From positions 1-64,000 of the forward strand of contig VGTH01000028.1 in NCBI GenBank assembly GCA_016874755.1: DNA of 64,000 bases, in the 5' to 3' direction. This DNA is from Deltaproteobacteria bacterium. Its GTDB lineage: Bacteria; Desulfobacterota; Binatia; UBA9968. Below, piece after piece: positions 53,501-62,109 of the stretch. The translations under genes and the position numbers were made by a program. The notes under the pieces were generated by a model, which made no database searches, was not told where the DNA came from, and saw only the letters and a program-made list of their open reading frames with translations. The first letter of the stretch is position 1; each line of letters opens with the position of its first letter.

Positions 53501-53740
53501 ATGGAACCGGTGGAATTACTCAGCGATGAAGCGATCGCGCAACTACAGCAGATGATGGAAACGCCGCTTGAAGATCAGGCGTCACATTTCGAACTAGCCC
53601 TACTCGGCAACATCCTGGAGAGCGGCGTTCAGTCACTGAAAAATGCTGCGAAAGACGAGAAAACCTGCGAAGTCGTCCTCTTCCAGATCATCAAGAACGC
53701 CTTCGTGCTCGGCCGCAATCACCAGGGGCAACTGCTCTAG
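53501..53740 (+). CDS. Small helical protein, unknown
   Basis: 79 residues from ATG 53501, with a strong GGGGAGGA just before. Predicted all-helical, acidic: MEPVELLSDEAIAQLQQMME, then LALLGNILESGVQSLKNAAK and IIKNAFVLGRNHQGQLL. No signal peptide or membrane helix. The frame starts earlier (53468), but the ribosome-binding site supports this start. Family not recognised; it lies after the pgm remnant and converges on the TPR protein. Confidence 0.6.
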   Translation: MEPVELLSDEAIAQLQQMMETPLEDQASHFELALLGNILESGVQSLKNAAKDEKTCEVVLFQIIKNAFVLGRNHQGQLL

Positions 53741-53767
53741 CGCAAGGGAGCCAACTTTGTGACGGTT

Positions 53768-55207
53768 TCAATTGACCGGCGCACCTGTCGCTCTGCCAGC
53801 GTTGGTTTCTTTGCCGCTCTTTAGATGTAGCAACGGCGACGGTGTCAGCAGAGGCCGCAGCTTTTTCATCTGTTCCAGCGTCGAATCGATCATCCACTGC
53901 TCCGGCGCAATCGGCAGCGCTTGGTGCAGCAGTTCTTTAGATTTCTCTTCCTCATCGAGCCCCAGATACGCCTCGGCCATGGTCGCCAGCACCCAGTAGC
54001 GCGAGCGGCGATATTCCAGATGCGCCGGCGATTTCGCGTCCGGCTCGTTCGCCGGGCTGTTGTTCGTTAGCCAATCTTCACAAAGCGCCAACACTTCCTG
54101 GCGCACGCGCCGCGCCTGCACGTAATCGGCGATCGCCTCGGCGGGGTCGAGGTGGTTCACCGCGCGGATGTTTAGCAGGTACGCCACGTTAATGCCGTTG
54201 TAGTAATCGTTGCGCAGATAGAAGCCGCGCCGATAGGCGCGCACCGCTTCGTCGAGATCGCCGGGATTTTTGGTTTCCTCCCAAAGATGTTTGTGGATCG
54301 AGCCCCACGGGCCGAGGGTCTCGGTGTCGTGGGAATTGTGCGGGTTCAAACTAACCAGCAGATCGCGCCCTTCGTTGAGCGCGTCTGTTGGCGTCGGATG
54401 CTTGCTTTTTACCGTCACCAGCGCCAGGCGATGGAGCACGTATGGATCTTCCGCAACCGGCTGAGTTTCCGACGCGGCAGATTTCCTCATATTGCGAATC
54501 ACGCTCAGCAAACTCTTTGCGGCGTTGAAGTCGCCCTTCTTTTGCGCTTCGTCGACTTCTTGCATCACCGCGCTGTGCGTGGCCGCGACCATAAGGCTAC
54601 TCGAAGAAGCGCGCCAATTCGCCGCTGCGCCGCCCGACTGTTCCACGTTGCTCTGTGCCGCCGCTTGAACCATCGCGGAGATGGACGGCGGATTGGGCCC
54701 TTTGAGAAAAGTATACACCGGGCTGTCTTCCGGACGCGGGGTCTTGTCCATGATTTCTTTGATCGCCTTGGTCAACGCCTCGCGAAAGCGCATCACCTCT
54801 TCGAAGCCAATGTCCTCGCCCAGGTGATGATACTGGCGCACGGCGACGTGGTTGACGTCGAAGGGAAACGCTTTGATGCCGTCCTCGGCGATCACTACCG
54901 TCGTGTAGGGCCGCAGAGCGTGGCGCACGCCGAGCTCATAGAAAGCGTTTTTGTTCGACGTCGACAGATCCGCCACCACCACATCGGCTTTTAGCAGTTG
55001 CTCATACATCGGCACATCGATGAGGCCGGAGTGGACGATCTCATCGGCGCGGATGCATTCAAGCTCCGCCGCCTGCACGGCGGGCTTGATCATGTTTCTG
55101 TAGGACTTGTCGAGATCGAGTGTTCGGCCGGTCTCGAAGTCAGTCTTCTTGCCAAACCCCATGACCACAAAACAAGTTCCCTTCGTATCTCTGCTGGCAT
55201 CGGCCAT
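53768..55207 (-). CDS. TIR/deoxyribosyltransferase-like N-domain with TPR-type C-terminal region (ASK1-like, DUF4071)
   Basis: 479 residues. Residues 10-150: CFVVMGFGKKTDFETGRTLD, then ECIRADEIVHSGLIDVPMYE, QLLKADVVVADLSTSNKNAF, YELGVRHALRPYTTVV, a Rossmann-like fold as in nucleoside deoxyribosyltransferases and TIR relatives. The ADLS..N.N.FYELGVRHAL block is characteristic of proteins annotated TRAFs-binding/DUF4071, also seen in animal ASK kinases. Residues about 210-440 are alpha-helical repeats (MQEVDEAQKKGDFNAAKSLL, LVTVKSKHPTPTDALNEGRD, WEETKNPGDLDEAVRAYRRG, NNPAYLL-like helices). Related bacterial proteins are predicted signalling or conflict-system components that process nucleotides. 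No partner gene is evident nearby. Confidence 0.82.
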   Translation of the reverse strand: MADASRDTKGTCFVVMGFGKKTDFETGRTLDLDKSYRNMIKPAVQAAELECIRADEIVHSGLIDVPMYEQLLKADVVVADLSTSNKNAFYELGVRHALRPYTTVVIAEDGIKAFPFDVNHVAVRQYHHLGEDIGFEEVMRFREALTKAIKEIMDKTPRPEDSPVYTFLKGPNPPSISAMVQAAAQSNVEQSGGAAANWRASSSSLMVAATHSAVMQEVDEAQKKGDFNAAKSLLSVIRNMRKSAASETQPVAEDPYVLHRLALVTVKSKHPTPTDALNEGRDLLVSLNPHNSHDTETLGPWGSIHKHLWEETKNPGDLDEAVRAYRRGFYLRNDYYNGINVAYLLNIRAVNHLDPAEAIADYVQARRVRQEVLALCEDWLTNNSPANEPDAKSPAHLEYRRSRYWVLATMAEAYLGLDEEEKSKELLHQALPIAPEQWMIDSTLEQMKKLRPLLTPSPLLHLKSGKETNAGRATGAPVN

Positions 55208-55398
55208 ATCCCGGTTCCTTCCCTGGTGGCGATCTAGTCTCGACTCGGGAGATTATAGCGCAACTTCGCTTCGGCAGGTAGGACAAACTAAATGGCAGGG
55301 AGCCAGAGAGGTGAGCGGAGCAAGCCGTTGTCCGGCTCCGAACTAGTGTAGTGTTTCAGTAATAACCGTGCTTATTGTTGTGACACGCTCGCCTGTTT

Positions 55399-55494
55399 TT
55401 CACCACGAAGATCACGAAGGGACACGAAGTTCGGAAAAGAATTCACTGTTTTCTTCTCTTACCTTCGTGTACTTCGTGCCCTTCGTGGTGAAAA
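55399..55494. repeat. CACGAAG-type inverted repeat, copy 6
   Basis: TTCACCACGAAGATCACGAA and CGTGCCCTTCGTGGTGAAAA with an AT-rich centre. It fills about a quarter of the gene-free stretch 55208-55561; the rest shows no gene and no clear signal. Confidence 0.8.
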
Positions 55495-55561
55495 TCCCCC
55501 TTCGGGCTCCAGCCACAAACTTGGCATAAGGTACAATCAGCGTGAGACAGTGCACCAGTTC

Positions 55562-56185
55562 TCAGTGCTGCGAAACAAACTCGGCGATGGTTTTGTAGTT
55601 GCGCCGATTCATCACGCGCTCGACCCAGGCGCGGATGCGCGGATAGCGCGCCGGCAGGCCGACACCGAGATCGATCTGGCGCGCCATGTTGGGCGTAAAA
55701 GCGATGTCGGCGAGGCTGTAACTGCCGACCAAATAATCTTTGCCGGCAAGCTCGTCTTCCAAGCGTTGAAACATCGGTTGCAAGGAATCGAACGCTGCGT
55801 CGATCTTAGCGCGATCCCGTTCTTCCTTTTTCACGCCGCGCGTCGCCGCTGAGATCACTTTCATAGCCGGATAAAGATGATTGTCGCGAAAGTCTTCGAG
55901 CAGGCGCACCCTGCAGCGCGCGCCGACCTCCTTCGGCAGCAGCGGCACCTGCGGGTAGGCTTCTTCGAGATATTCATTGATGATCGTCGACTCGTAGATA
56001 ACGATGCCGTTGTCTTCCATGGCCGGCACCAAACCGTAGGGATTGATCGCCAAATACTCCGGCCGCTTCTGCTCGTTCTTGCGCAGGTTCACCAGCACCG
56101 ACTCGTAGGGCAGATTTTTTTCTGCCAGCACAAGCCGGACTTTCTGACAATTGCTCGACGGTGGATATTCGAATAAACGGATCAT
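55562..56185 (-). CDS. Glutathione S-transferase family protein
   Basis: 207 residues. Thioredoxin-like N-domain: MIRLFEYPPSSNCQKVRLVL with Ser/Cys near the active-site position, NPYGLVPAMEDNGIVIYEST (cis-Pro and ES motif binding the glutathione gamma-glutamyl group) and IINEYLEEAYPQ. Helical C-domain with YLVGSYSLADIAFTPNMARQ (N-capping box SxAD). Bacterial GSTs conjugate or isomerise electrophiles; substrate unknown. Confidence 0.9.
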   Translation of the reverse strand: MIRLFEYPPSSNCQKVRLVLAEKNLPYESVLVNLRKNEQKRPEYLAINPYGLVPAMEDNGIVIYESTIINEYLEEAYPQVPLLPKEVGARCRVRLLEDFRDNHLYPAMKVISAATRGVKKEERDRAKIDAAFDSLQPMFQRLEDELAGKDYLVGSYSLADIAFTPNMARQIDLGVGLPARYPRIRAWVERVMNRRNYKTIAEFVSQH

Positions 56186-56245
56186 GCGTTGTCTCCGCTA
56201 AATGTTAGAAAAGCGGGCGACCGGCCGCTACGTAATGAGACCATG

Positions 56246-56336
56246 TCTCGAGTGTCATTCTGAGCCGAAGGCGAAGAATCTGCTTCGTGCAACCGCGCGC
56301 AAAAGCAGATCCTTCGCTTGCGCTCAGGATGACAAA
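56246..56336. repeat. TCATTCTGAGC/GCTCAGGATGA inverted repeat
   Basis: GTCATTCTGAGCCGAAGGCG AAGAATCTGC pairs with GCAGATCCTTCGCTTGCGCT CAGGATGAC. A family common in environmental genomes. Lies between two minus-strand genes. Confidence 0.75.
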
Positions 56337-56388
56337 ACGACTAGTTTTCTCCATTGCCACACAGTCTCACGTTGCTGACAATTCGGCG

Positions 56389-57552
56389 TCACGGTTTGAT
56401 CAACAGCGAATCCCGCGCCTCTTCCTGCTTGGCTTTCTCCTGCGACATGAAAATCGCAAAGCTCTTCTGCACGAGCCCGGTCAAAAACGACACATCGAGC
56501 GGCCCCGGGTCCCCTTCTTTGACTTGCAACGCGACAGCCAGCGCCAGTTTCGCTTGATCGGGCCGCTTGGTCTCATGAAAGTAGAGCGCCATATCTTCCA
56601 TGCGCCGCGCAAAGCCGGCGCCGTTGTCACCGCTGCAGAGTTGTTTCACCGCATCGCGCACGATGGCCGATAGCCGCTCCTCCTTCTGCATCGGATTTAA
56701 CACCAGCCGGCTGCTGCGCGCTTCGTCGATCTGGCCCAAAAAACCCTGCATCCACGCGTCGGTCAAAATCCAGTAGCGCAGCTCCGGCTCGCCCAATAAT
56801 CGGTGCGAAGTCTCGCGCCAGCCGCCTTCGCGGGCATCGGCAGCATTCATGCGCTGATAGATCGGATGTTGTTGTTCCTTCGGTTTGCCAGTGCCGATCA
56901 TCGAGCGCAGCTCATGAAAATTTTCCAAGCCGCTCTGGCCGCGCGCCTTGGCTCGCTCGTAGCCTTCGTAAAGAACATGGTCGGCATATTCCCAGGGAAC
57001 CGCGATCATGCTCACGTCATGCTGCTCTTTGATCTCGTCCATCATACTGCGCAGCTCTTTGCGCTTCATATGCATGCCGCCGACGCGCAGCAGGCCTTGG
57101 CTGTCGTGCAGCATCGCCTGGATGACTTGCAGCCCATGGCCGGCGTGCGGCTTGACGACCCACAACAAACGCCCGCCGCCGCCATCGACCGCCGACATGT
57201 AGGCCTCGACTTCCAAGGACCGCTCGAAGATCGCCGGCTTGCTGTCGCCGGCCGGTTCCTCGGCAGCTTTGAAACCCTTTTGCGCCAACTTGAAAAGCGC
57301 GCGTTTGATTTCTCTCTTGGTGTCTTTGCTCGCCGCTGCGCCTTCTAATTCACGCAGTGCGGCCAGCGCAGATTCATCGGCAATCTTGCCGAGCAAGTAA
57401 GCCGCCGCGAGATCGGTCGCCGCTTCCCGGCCAAACGTTTGCTTTAGCTGCGAGATAGTTTGTGCCGAAGGGTTTTCCAGCGAAACACCGGCCTGCTTCA
57501 GTATATCGAGACCTCTCTTGAGCAGCTCTTCGTGAAGATCTTTCTTGGCCAA
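56389..57552 (-). CDS. Hypothetical protein, mostly helical
   Basis: 387 residues; no family recognised. Residues 1-95 are charged and helical with short HEAT-like units (TDLAAAYLLGKIADESALAA, LRELEGAAASKDTKREIKRA, LFKLAQKGFKAAEE). Residues 105-200 may form a sheet domain (AYMSAVDGGGGRLLWVVKPH, LQVIQAMLHDSQGLLRVGGM). Residues 200-385 are helical (DHVLYEGYERAKARGQSGLE, LRYWILTDAWMQGFLGQIDE). No signal peptide. Good codon use and length support a real gene. Its start lies about 170 bases before a divergent enoyl-CoA hydratase gene. Confidence 0.7.
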   Translation of the reverse strand: MAKKDLHEELLKRGLDILKQAGVSLENPSAQTISQLKQTFGREAATDLAAAYLLGKIADESALAALRELEGAAASKDTKREIKRALFKLAQKGFKAAEEPAGDSKPAIFERSLEVEAYMSAVDGGGGRLLWVVKPHAGHGLQVIQAMLHDSQGLLRVGGMHMKRKELRSMMDEIKEQHDVSMIAVPWEYADHVLYEGYERAKARGQSGLENFHELRSMIGTGKPKEQQHPIYQRMNAADAREGGWRETSHRLLGEPELRYWILTDAWMQGFLGQIDEARSSRLVLNPMQKEERLSAIVRDAVKQLCSGDNGAGFARRMEDMALYFHETKRPDQAKLALAVALQVKEGDPGPLDVSFLTGLVQKSFAIFMSQEKAKQEEARDSLLIKP

Positions 57553-57722
57553 GTACGTTCCTTTCCAAGCAAAGTTGGCCTACAGATCGCACAATTCCAC
57601 CGACTTTCCAACCGACCGAACTGTTGCCTATCGCCTCTCGTCGATTGCCTGCTCGATTCCTTGACTTGACGGTCGATGCCGGTTAAGTGATTGAGTTGAT
57701 TCTGCAATTAGGAGGAAGAGTT

Positions 57723-58505
57723 ATGGCAATGATCGAATCGCGGATCGATGGTGGCATCGCCGTTTTGGAAATCAACCGACCGCCGGTCAACAGCTACACC
57801 ACCGAACTGTTAAAAGAACTGGACGCGGCGATACTCGACGCCCGTTTCAACGATGACGTGCATGCGATTGTTATCACAGGCAAAGTGGAAAAGTTTTTTT
57901 CCGCCGGCGCCGACATCAACATGCTCTCCAGCAAGTCCCTCGGCTTCAAGAACAACTTTGCGCTGCACGGCCATGAAGTCTTGATGCGCCTGGAAAACAC
58001 GCCGAAGATCGTCATCGCGGCAATCAACGGCCACGCCGTCGGCGGCGGTTTGGAAATCGCCATGGCCTGCGACATTAGAATCGCCAAGAAAGAAGGCGGC
58101 CGGGTCGGCTTGGCGGAAATCAATTTGGGCGTCATGCCCGGCATGGGCGGCACCCAGCGCCTGCCGCGCCTGGTTGGCAAAGCCCGCGCCATGGAGCTGT
58201 GCGCCACCGGCAAAACCATCGCCTTTGAAGAAGCCCTCGACATGGGCCTGGTGCACTACATCTACGAAAAAGACGGCTTCATGGACCAGGTGATGGACTA
58301 CGCCAAGCAATTCGTGGTGCCGAACAAGAGCAGCCTCGCCGTCGGCAAAGTCAAACGCGCCATCACCACCGGCCTTGAACTGTCGTTGCCCGACGGCCTC
58401 GCCTTCGAGCGCGAGCTCCTGGCGCAAACCTTCGGCAGCGAAGACGGGCAGGAAGGCGTCAAAGCCTATCTCGAAAAACGCACGGCACAATTTAAGGGCA
58501 AATAG
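57723..58505 (+). CDS. Enoyl-CoA hydratase, canonical
   Basis: 260 residues from ATG 57723 with AGGAGGAAGAG just upstream; the frame runs 12 codons further back. Crotonase fold with both catalytic acids: Glu111 ([12 protein letters not shown]) at the Glu144 position and Glu132 ([19 protein letters not shown]) at the Glu164 position. First oxyanion strand: [12 protein letters not shown]. Unlike the three crotonases at 22.8-29.2 kb, this one has full hydratase chemistry: addition of water to trans-2-enoyl-CoA in beta-oxidation. Followed by the aldehyde dehydrogenase. Confidence 0.93.
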   Translation: MAMIESRIDGGIAVLEINRPPVNSYTTELLKELDAAILDARFNDDVHAIVITGKVEKFFSAGADINMLSSKSLGFKNNFALHGHEVLMRLENTPKIVIAAINGHAVGGGLEIAMACDIRIAKKEGGRVGLAEINLGVMPGMGGTQRLPRLVGKARAMELCATGKTIAFEEALDMGLVHYIYEKDGFMDQVMDYAKQFVVPNKSSLAVGKVKRAITTGLELSLPDGLAFERELLAQTFGSEDGQEGVKAYLEKRTAQFKGK

Positions 58506-58509
58506 GCTG

Positions 58510-58608
58510 ATTCGTTTCGGGTTTCGCGTTTCGGGTTTCGAGTTTTTTGGAGCTCGGCCAGCTCGATCCTAAGGAACCCGAAACTCGCAACCCAAAACTC
58601 GAAACTCA
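58510..58608. repeat. GTTTCGGGTTTCG/CGAAACCCGAAAC-type inverted repeat
   Basis: Tandem GTTTCGGGTTTCG and GTTTCGAG units on the left, AACCCGAAACTCG and CTCGAAACTC on the right. Fills the gap before the aldehyde dehydrogenase gene. Confidence 0.7.
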
Positions 58609-58623
58609 ATTGGAGGTTTTCTA

Positions 58624-60087
58624 ATGGCCAAGATGTTCATCGGCGGCGAGTCCGTCGGTTCGGTAACCAACAACACCGCCGAAGTGCGCAACCCCGCCAC
58701 CGGCGCCACCGTCGACACGGTTCCCCAAGGCAATGACCAAGATGTGCAGCAAGCGATCTCTGCTGCGGAAGAAGCATTTAAAGTTTGGTCGGACGTCTCG
58801 CCGGAGGATCGCGGCGTTGCGCTGACAAATGCCGGCGAGTTGATCAAGAAAAACGCTGGCGAGATTGCCCAACTCTTGACCCAAGAGCAAGGCAAGACGC
58901 TTTTCGAAGCGGGCTTGGAGATTCACCACTTAGTCCACGGCTTGGAGTTCTACGCCGGTCTCGCCTCGAAGGTCCGCGGCTCCCATGTGCCGCTGCCACA
59001 AAAAGGCGCCTACGGCATGGTCGTGCGCCAACCTATCGGCGTCTGCGGCGGCATCGTGCCGTGGAACTTTCCCTTGACACTGATGGGCACGAAATTGGGT
59101 CCAGCGTTGGCCGCCGGCAATACGATCATTATCAAGCCGGCCAGCACCACACCGCTGGCAACGATAAAAGTCATTGAGCTCATCGCCCAGGCCACCTTCG
59201 GTGAAGGCAAAGCGCAAAAGCAATTGCCCAAAGGCACCGTGAACATCGTCACCGGCCCCGGCGGCAGCGTCGGCGAAGAGCTCTTGCGCAACCCGCGCAT
59301 TCGCCGCATCGCCTTCACCGGCTCGACGCCCGTAGGGCGCCACGTCATGGAGGTCGCCGGCCGCGAGATTAAACGCGTCACGTTGGAATTGGGCGGCAGC
59401 GATCCGATGATCGTCATGGAAGACGCCAATTTGGATTTGGCCGTGAAGATGGCCGACGTCGGCCGCTATTTCAATTGCGGCCAGATGTGTTTGGGCGTGA
59501 AACGCTTGTTCCTGCAGGAATCCATCGCCGACAACTTCGTCGGCGGCTTGGTCGAAATCCTCAAAAAGAAAACCGTCGGCAACGGCATGAGCAAAGAGAC
59601 CCGCATGGGGCCGATTCACGTCGGCTCGCAGCGCCAGGAAGTCGAAGAGCAAGTCGAAGACGCGAAATCGCGCGGCGGCAAAGTGCTGTTCGGCGGCGAG
59701 CGCCCGAAGGGCGGCGACTTCGACAAAGGATTTTTCTATCTGCCGACTTTGATGACCAACGTGCCGGAGGATTCCCGGCTAACGAAAGAAGAAGTTTTCG
59801 GCCCCGCCCTGCCGGTTTATACTTTCAAGACGCTCGATGAAGCGTTGGAAAAAGCCAACTCTTCGGAGTTTGGTTTGGGCTCGTCGATCTGGACGCGCAA
59901 CCTCCTCCACGCTAACAAGGCGATCGACAAGCTGCAGGCCGGCAACGTCTGGGTCAACTCGCTGCACTACGGCTACGACGAGCTGCCGTTTGGCGGCGTG
60001 AAGTCGAGCGGCGTCGGCCGCGAGCATGGCCCGGAAGCGCTCGATTATTACCTCGAGCCCAAGGGCGTCGTGGTCGTCAACGTCTAA
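58624..60087 (+). CDS. NAD(P)-dependent aldehyde dehydrogenase
   Basis: 487 residues, GGAGG upstream. ALDH superfamily: PWNFPLTLMGTKLGPALAAG (cofactor and substrate wall), FTGSTPVGRHVME, catalytic Glu in LELGGSDPMIVMEDANLD and nucleophile Cys in FNCGQMCLGVKRLFLQ, then EEVFGPALPVYTF and LPFGGVKSSGVGREHG. It resembles the succinate-semialdehyde/lactaldehyde branch. Oxidises an aldehyde to the acid; with the hydratase before and the VOC protein after, it may belong to one catabolic unit. Confidence 0.92.
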   Translation: MAKMFIGGESVGSVTNNTAEVRNPATGATVDTVPQGNDQDVQQAISAAEEAFKVWSDVSPEDRGVALTNAGELIKKNAGEIAQLLTQEQGKTLFEAGLEIHHLVHGLEFYAGLASKVRGSHVPLPQKGAYGMVVRQPIGVCGGIVPWNFPLTLMGTKLGPALAAGNTIIIKPASTTPLATIKVIELIAQATFGEGKAQKQLPKGTVNIVTGPGGSVGEELLRNPRIRRIAFTGSTPVGRHVMEVAGREIKRVTLELGGSDPMIVMEDANLDLAVKMADVGRYFNCGQMCLGVKRLFLQESIADNFVGGLVEILKKKTVGNGMSKETRMGPIHVGSQRQEVEEQVEDAKSRGGKVLFGGERPKGGDFDKGFFYLPTLMTNVPEDSRLTKEEVFGPALPVYTFKTLDEALEKANSSEFGLGSSIWTRNLLHANKAIDKLQAGNVWVNSLHYGYDELPFGGVKSSGVGREHGPEALDYYLEPKGVVVVNV

Positions 60088-60096
60088 GCCAACACT

Positions 60097-60160
60097 TGTA
60101 AGGGCAGGCCTTGTGCCTGCCCTTACAGAAACGGGCGACCACCGGAAGTCGCCCCTACAA
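60097..60160. repeat. GGGCAGGC/GCCTGCCC and GGGCGAC/GTCGCCC palindromes
   Basis: TAAGGGCAGGCCTTGTGCCT then GCCCTTAC, followed by ACGGGCGACC and AAGTCGCCCC. Two adjacent small palindromes after the aldehyde dehydrogenase stop; a possible transcript-end structure. Confidence 0.65.
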
Positions 60161-60241
60161 CCACTTCTAACGCCCTTTTGACAACCCAACCGACGATCAC
60201 ATAACGTAGTCACAAATTCGCCGCCCACAGAGGAGGTTTCC

Positions 60242-61042
60242 ATGTTTGCCCAACTAAGACATATGGCCATCGTCAGCAGCAACTGCGACCAGGAAGGCGA
60301 TTTCTATCGCGACGTTTTCGGCTTGAAACGCTCGGCCCTGCAACGCGCCGGCGGAGCGGTCGTCGTCGGTGACGGCTATGTTGGGTTGAACCTAAACCCG
60401 CGCGCGCCGGGGCGCCAAGCCGGTTTCGATCACTTCGGCTTCGAGGTTCAAGACGTTGAAGTAGTCTTCGCGCGCCTCAAGGGAAAATATCCCAAATGCG
60501 AAGTGCTGAAACGCCCAAGCAACCGTCCCTTTGCCGGCATCAGCATGCACGACCCCAACGGCAATGTGTTCGATTTGTCGCAATTGAACATGGAAAATCG
60601 CCGCGACATTTACACCGATAAGGTCGAAGAGCGCAAACGCCGCGTCGGCCATATCGCCCTGCGCTGCGTTGATGCCGACCTGTGCGGCGAATTTTATCGC
60701 GACGTGTTCGAGCTCAAAGAATTGGAAAAGCCATCCGGCGATCCCAACCACTATCTATCGGACGGCAAAGTAACTTTGGCGGTCATGCCCTGGAAGATTT
60801 CCGATTTCTATGGCTCAGGCATCGAACGGCCGGCGTTGGATCACATCGGCTTCAAGGTCGAAAGCATGTCGGCCTTCAAAGCCGACTTGGAAAAATACTC
60901 GGCAGCCTATTTCAAGCAGGAAGATCGCCCGGAAAAAAATCCTGAGCGCGAAGTGCGGCGCCAATTATTGGCGAAGTTTCCGCTGGGCCAGTTTCAGATG
61001 TCCGACCCTGATGGCGTGCTGATCACGGTATCTGAAGCCTAG
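60242..61042 (+). CDS. VOC (glyoxalase/extradiol dioxygenase fold) protein, two domains
   Basis: 266 residues, GGAGG upstream. Domain 1 (about 1-125): FAQLRHMAIVSSNCDQEGDF, YRDVFGL, and FDHFGFEVQDVEVVFARLKG, with MHDPNGNVFDLSQL. Domain 2 (about 130-266): GHIALRCVDADLCGEFYRDV, LDHIGFKVESMSAFKADLEK, MSDPDGVLITVSEA. Metal His in each domain are visible. Could be a ring-cleavage dioxygenase or a lyase/isomerase; there is no decisive signature. Followed by a terminator. Confidence 0.85.
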   Translation: MFAQLRHMAIVSSNCDQEGDFYRDVFGLKRSALQRAGGAVVVGDGYVGLNLNPRAPGRQAGFDHFGFEVQDVEVVFARLKGKYPKCEVLKRPSNRPFAGISMHDPNGNVFDLSQLNMENRRDIYTDKVEERKRRVGHIALRCVDADLCGEFYRDVFELKELEKPSGDPNHYLSDGKVTLAVMPWKISDFYGSGIERPALDHIGFKVESMSAFKADLEKYSAAYFKQEDRPEKNPEREVRRQLLAKFPLGQFQMSDPDGVLITVSEA

Positions 61043-61064
61043 CCTTCATTGCGATGACTAATTA

Positions 61065-61100
61065 GGGGCGAGGTCCAGCGGGCCTCGCCCTTTTTATTTT
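61065..61100 (+). terminator. intrinsic terminator after the VOC gene
   Basis: GGGCGAGG (61066-61073) pairs with CCTCGCCC (61083-61090), 9-base loop, followed by TTTTTATTTT. Lies 23 bases past the VOC stop and before the convergent gene's end. Confidence 0.8.
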
Positions 61101-61116
61101 CCCTCAGTGGCTGCGC

Positions 61117-62109
61117 TTAAACTGCTCTGTTGATCGCTTTCCGTTTTGACCAGCGCCCAGCCAGCAACCCTGCTGCCATTGCCAAAACGAATATCACCAT
61201 CGCCGGCGCCATCGCCGACACCGGCGGCTCCACGCCGGTGACGTTAACCACCTGGTCGGCCTGCACGGCTGGCCGCCCCAGCTGCTCGGCAATGGCGCGG
61301 ACCCGATGCTCCGCGCCATCAGCGAACTGAAAGTCCATAGAGAACGCTGGCCCCACCCAGATCTTGTCGACGGCAAAAACTGTCTTCTGCTTCTCCAAAT
61401 GGGTGATCGTCAAGGTCAGCAAAATCGGCAAGATTTTGCCCAGCTCGGCATCCGGCAGACGCCAGCGAATCGAGCTCATTTTGCCAACCGTCGCCGGCGT
61501 AACCGCGATGGCCTCGGATGCCGGCGAGCGCGCCGGCGTTTTATCGTGCGCGGCGAGCGACGCGGCTCCGAGCAACGCCAGCACGACCAGCGCCGCCGGC
61601 GCGCTTACGCCGGTAAAAATGCGCCCGGCGATCAGCCCGGCGCCAAATAGCAGCAACAAAAAACCGCTTAAGAAAACCCACTTTTTTTGATTTTCGCGCA
61701 CCGAGAAATCGAACGACTGGCTGGCAATCTTCGCGCCTTGTTTCTCGACGTCGACATAAAGGCGGTACTCACCACGGACTGGCAGCAGATATTTCCATTC
61801 CGCCCGTCCGCGAGTCAACGGCAGGGTCAAATCTAACAACCGCGTGCCTTCGACGATCGGATAGTCGGTTGAAAAAACCCGACTCGGCGCTGGCGCATCG
61901 AGTCGGAGACGGACGCTGCCACCCTCGACGCCTCGGCCATCGGCACCCGTCACTAAGACGGAAAAACTAGCCGGATCGGCAAAAGGTCGTAGCAACTCGA
62001 AGCGCGGTGCCGATTTGAAATAAACGTTAAAAGTCTCGGCGTGCGCCGCTAGCGTCGCAGAGGCCAGCGAAAACAGGAATGTCGCGAAAAAAAGCGCTTT
62101 TAGTGACAA
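61117..62109 (-). CDS. Exported/membrane protein with FixH/YtkA-like domains, metal-uptake context
   Basis: 330 residues. Signal peptide (MSLKALFFATFLFSLASATLAA), then a beta-rich domain (YFKSAPRFELLRPFADPASF, SVRLRLDAPAPSRVFSTDYP, RGRAEWKYLLPVRGEYRLYV) like the Ig-fold FixH/YtkA group. Two hydrophobic segments follow (about 147-163, WVFLSGFLLLLFGAGLIAG, and 165-185), then a second domain about 215-290, and a final membrane helix (APAMVIFVLAMAAGLLAGRW) with a basic tail. Its start overlaps the end of the CbtB-like gene, so the two are co-translated. A role in metal or gas handling is inference. Confidence 0.72.
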   Translation of the reverse strand: MSLKALFFATFLFSLASATLAAHAETFNVYFKSAPRFELLRPFADPASFSVLVTGADGRGVEGGSVRLRLDAPAPSRVFSTDYPIVEGTRLLDLTLPLTRGRAEWKYLLPVRGEYRLYVDVEKQGAKIASQSFDFSVRENQKKWVFLSGFLLLLFGAGLIAGRIFTGVSAPAALVVLALLGAASLAAHDKTPARSPASEAIAVTPATVGKMSSIRWRLPDAELGKILPILLTLTITHLEKQKTVFAVDKIWVGPAFSMDFQFADGAEHRVRAIAEQLGRPAVQADQVVNVTGVEPPVSAMAPAMVIFVLAMAAGLLAGRWSKRKAINRAV

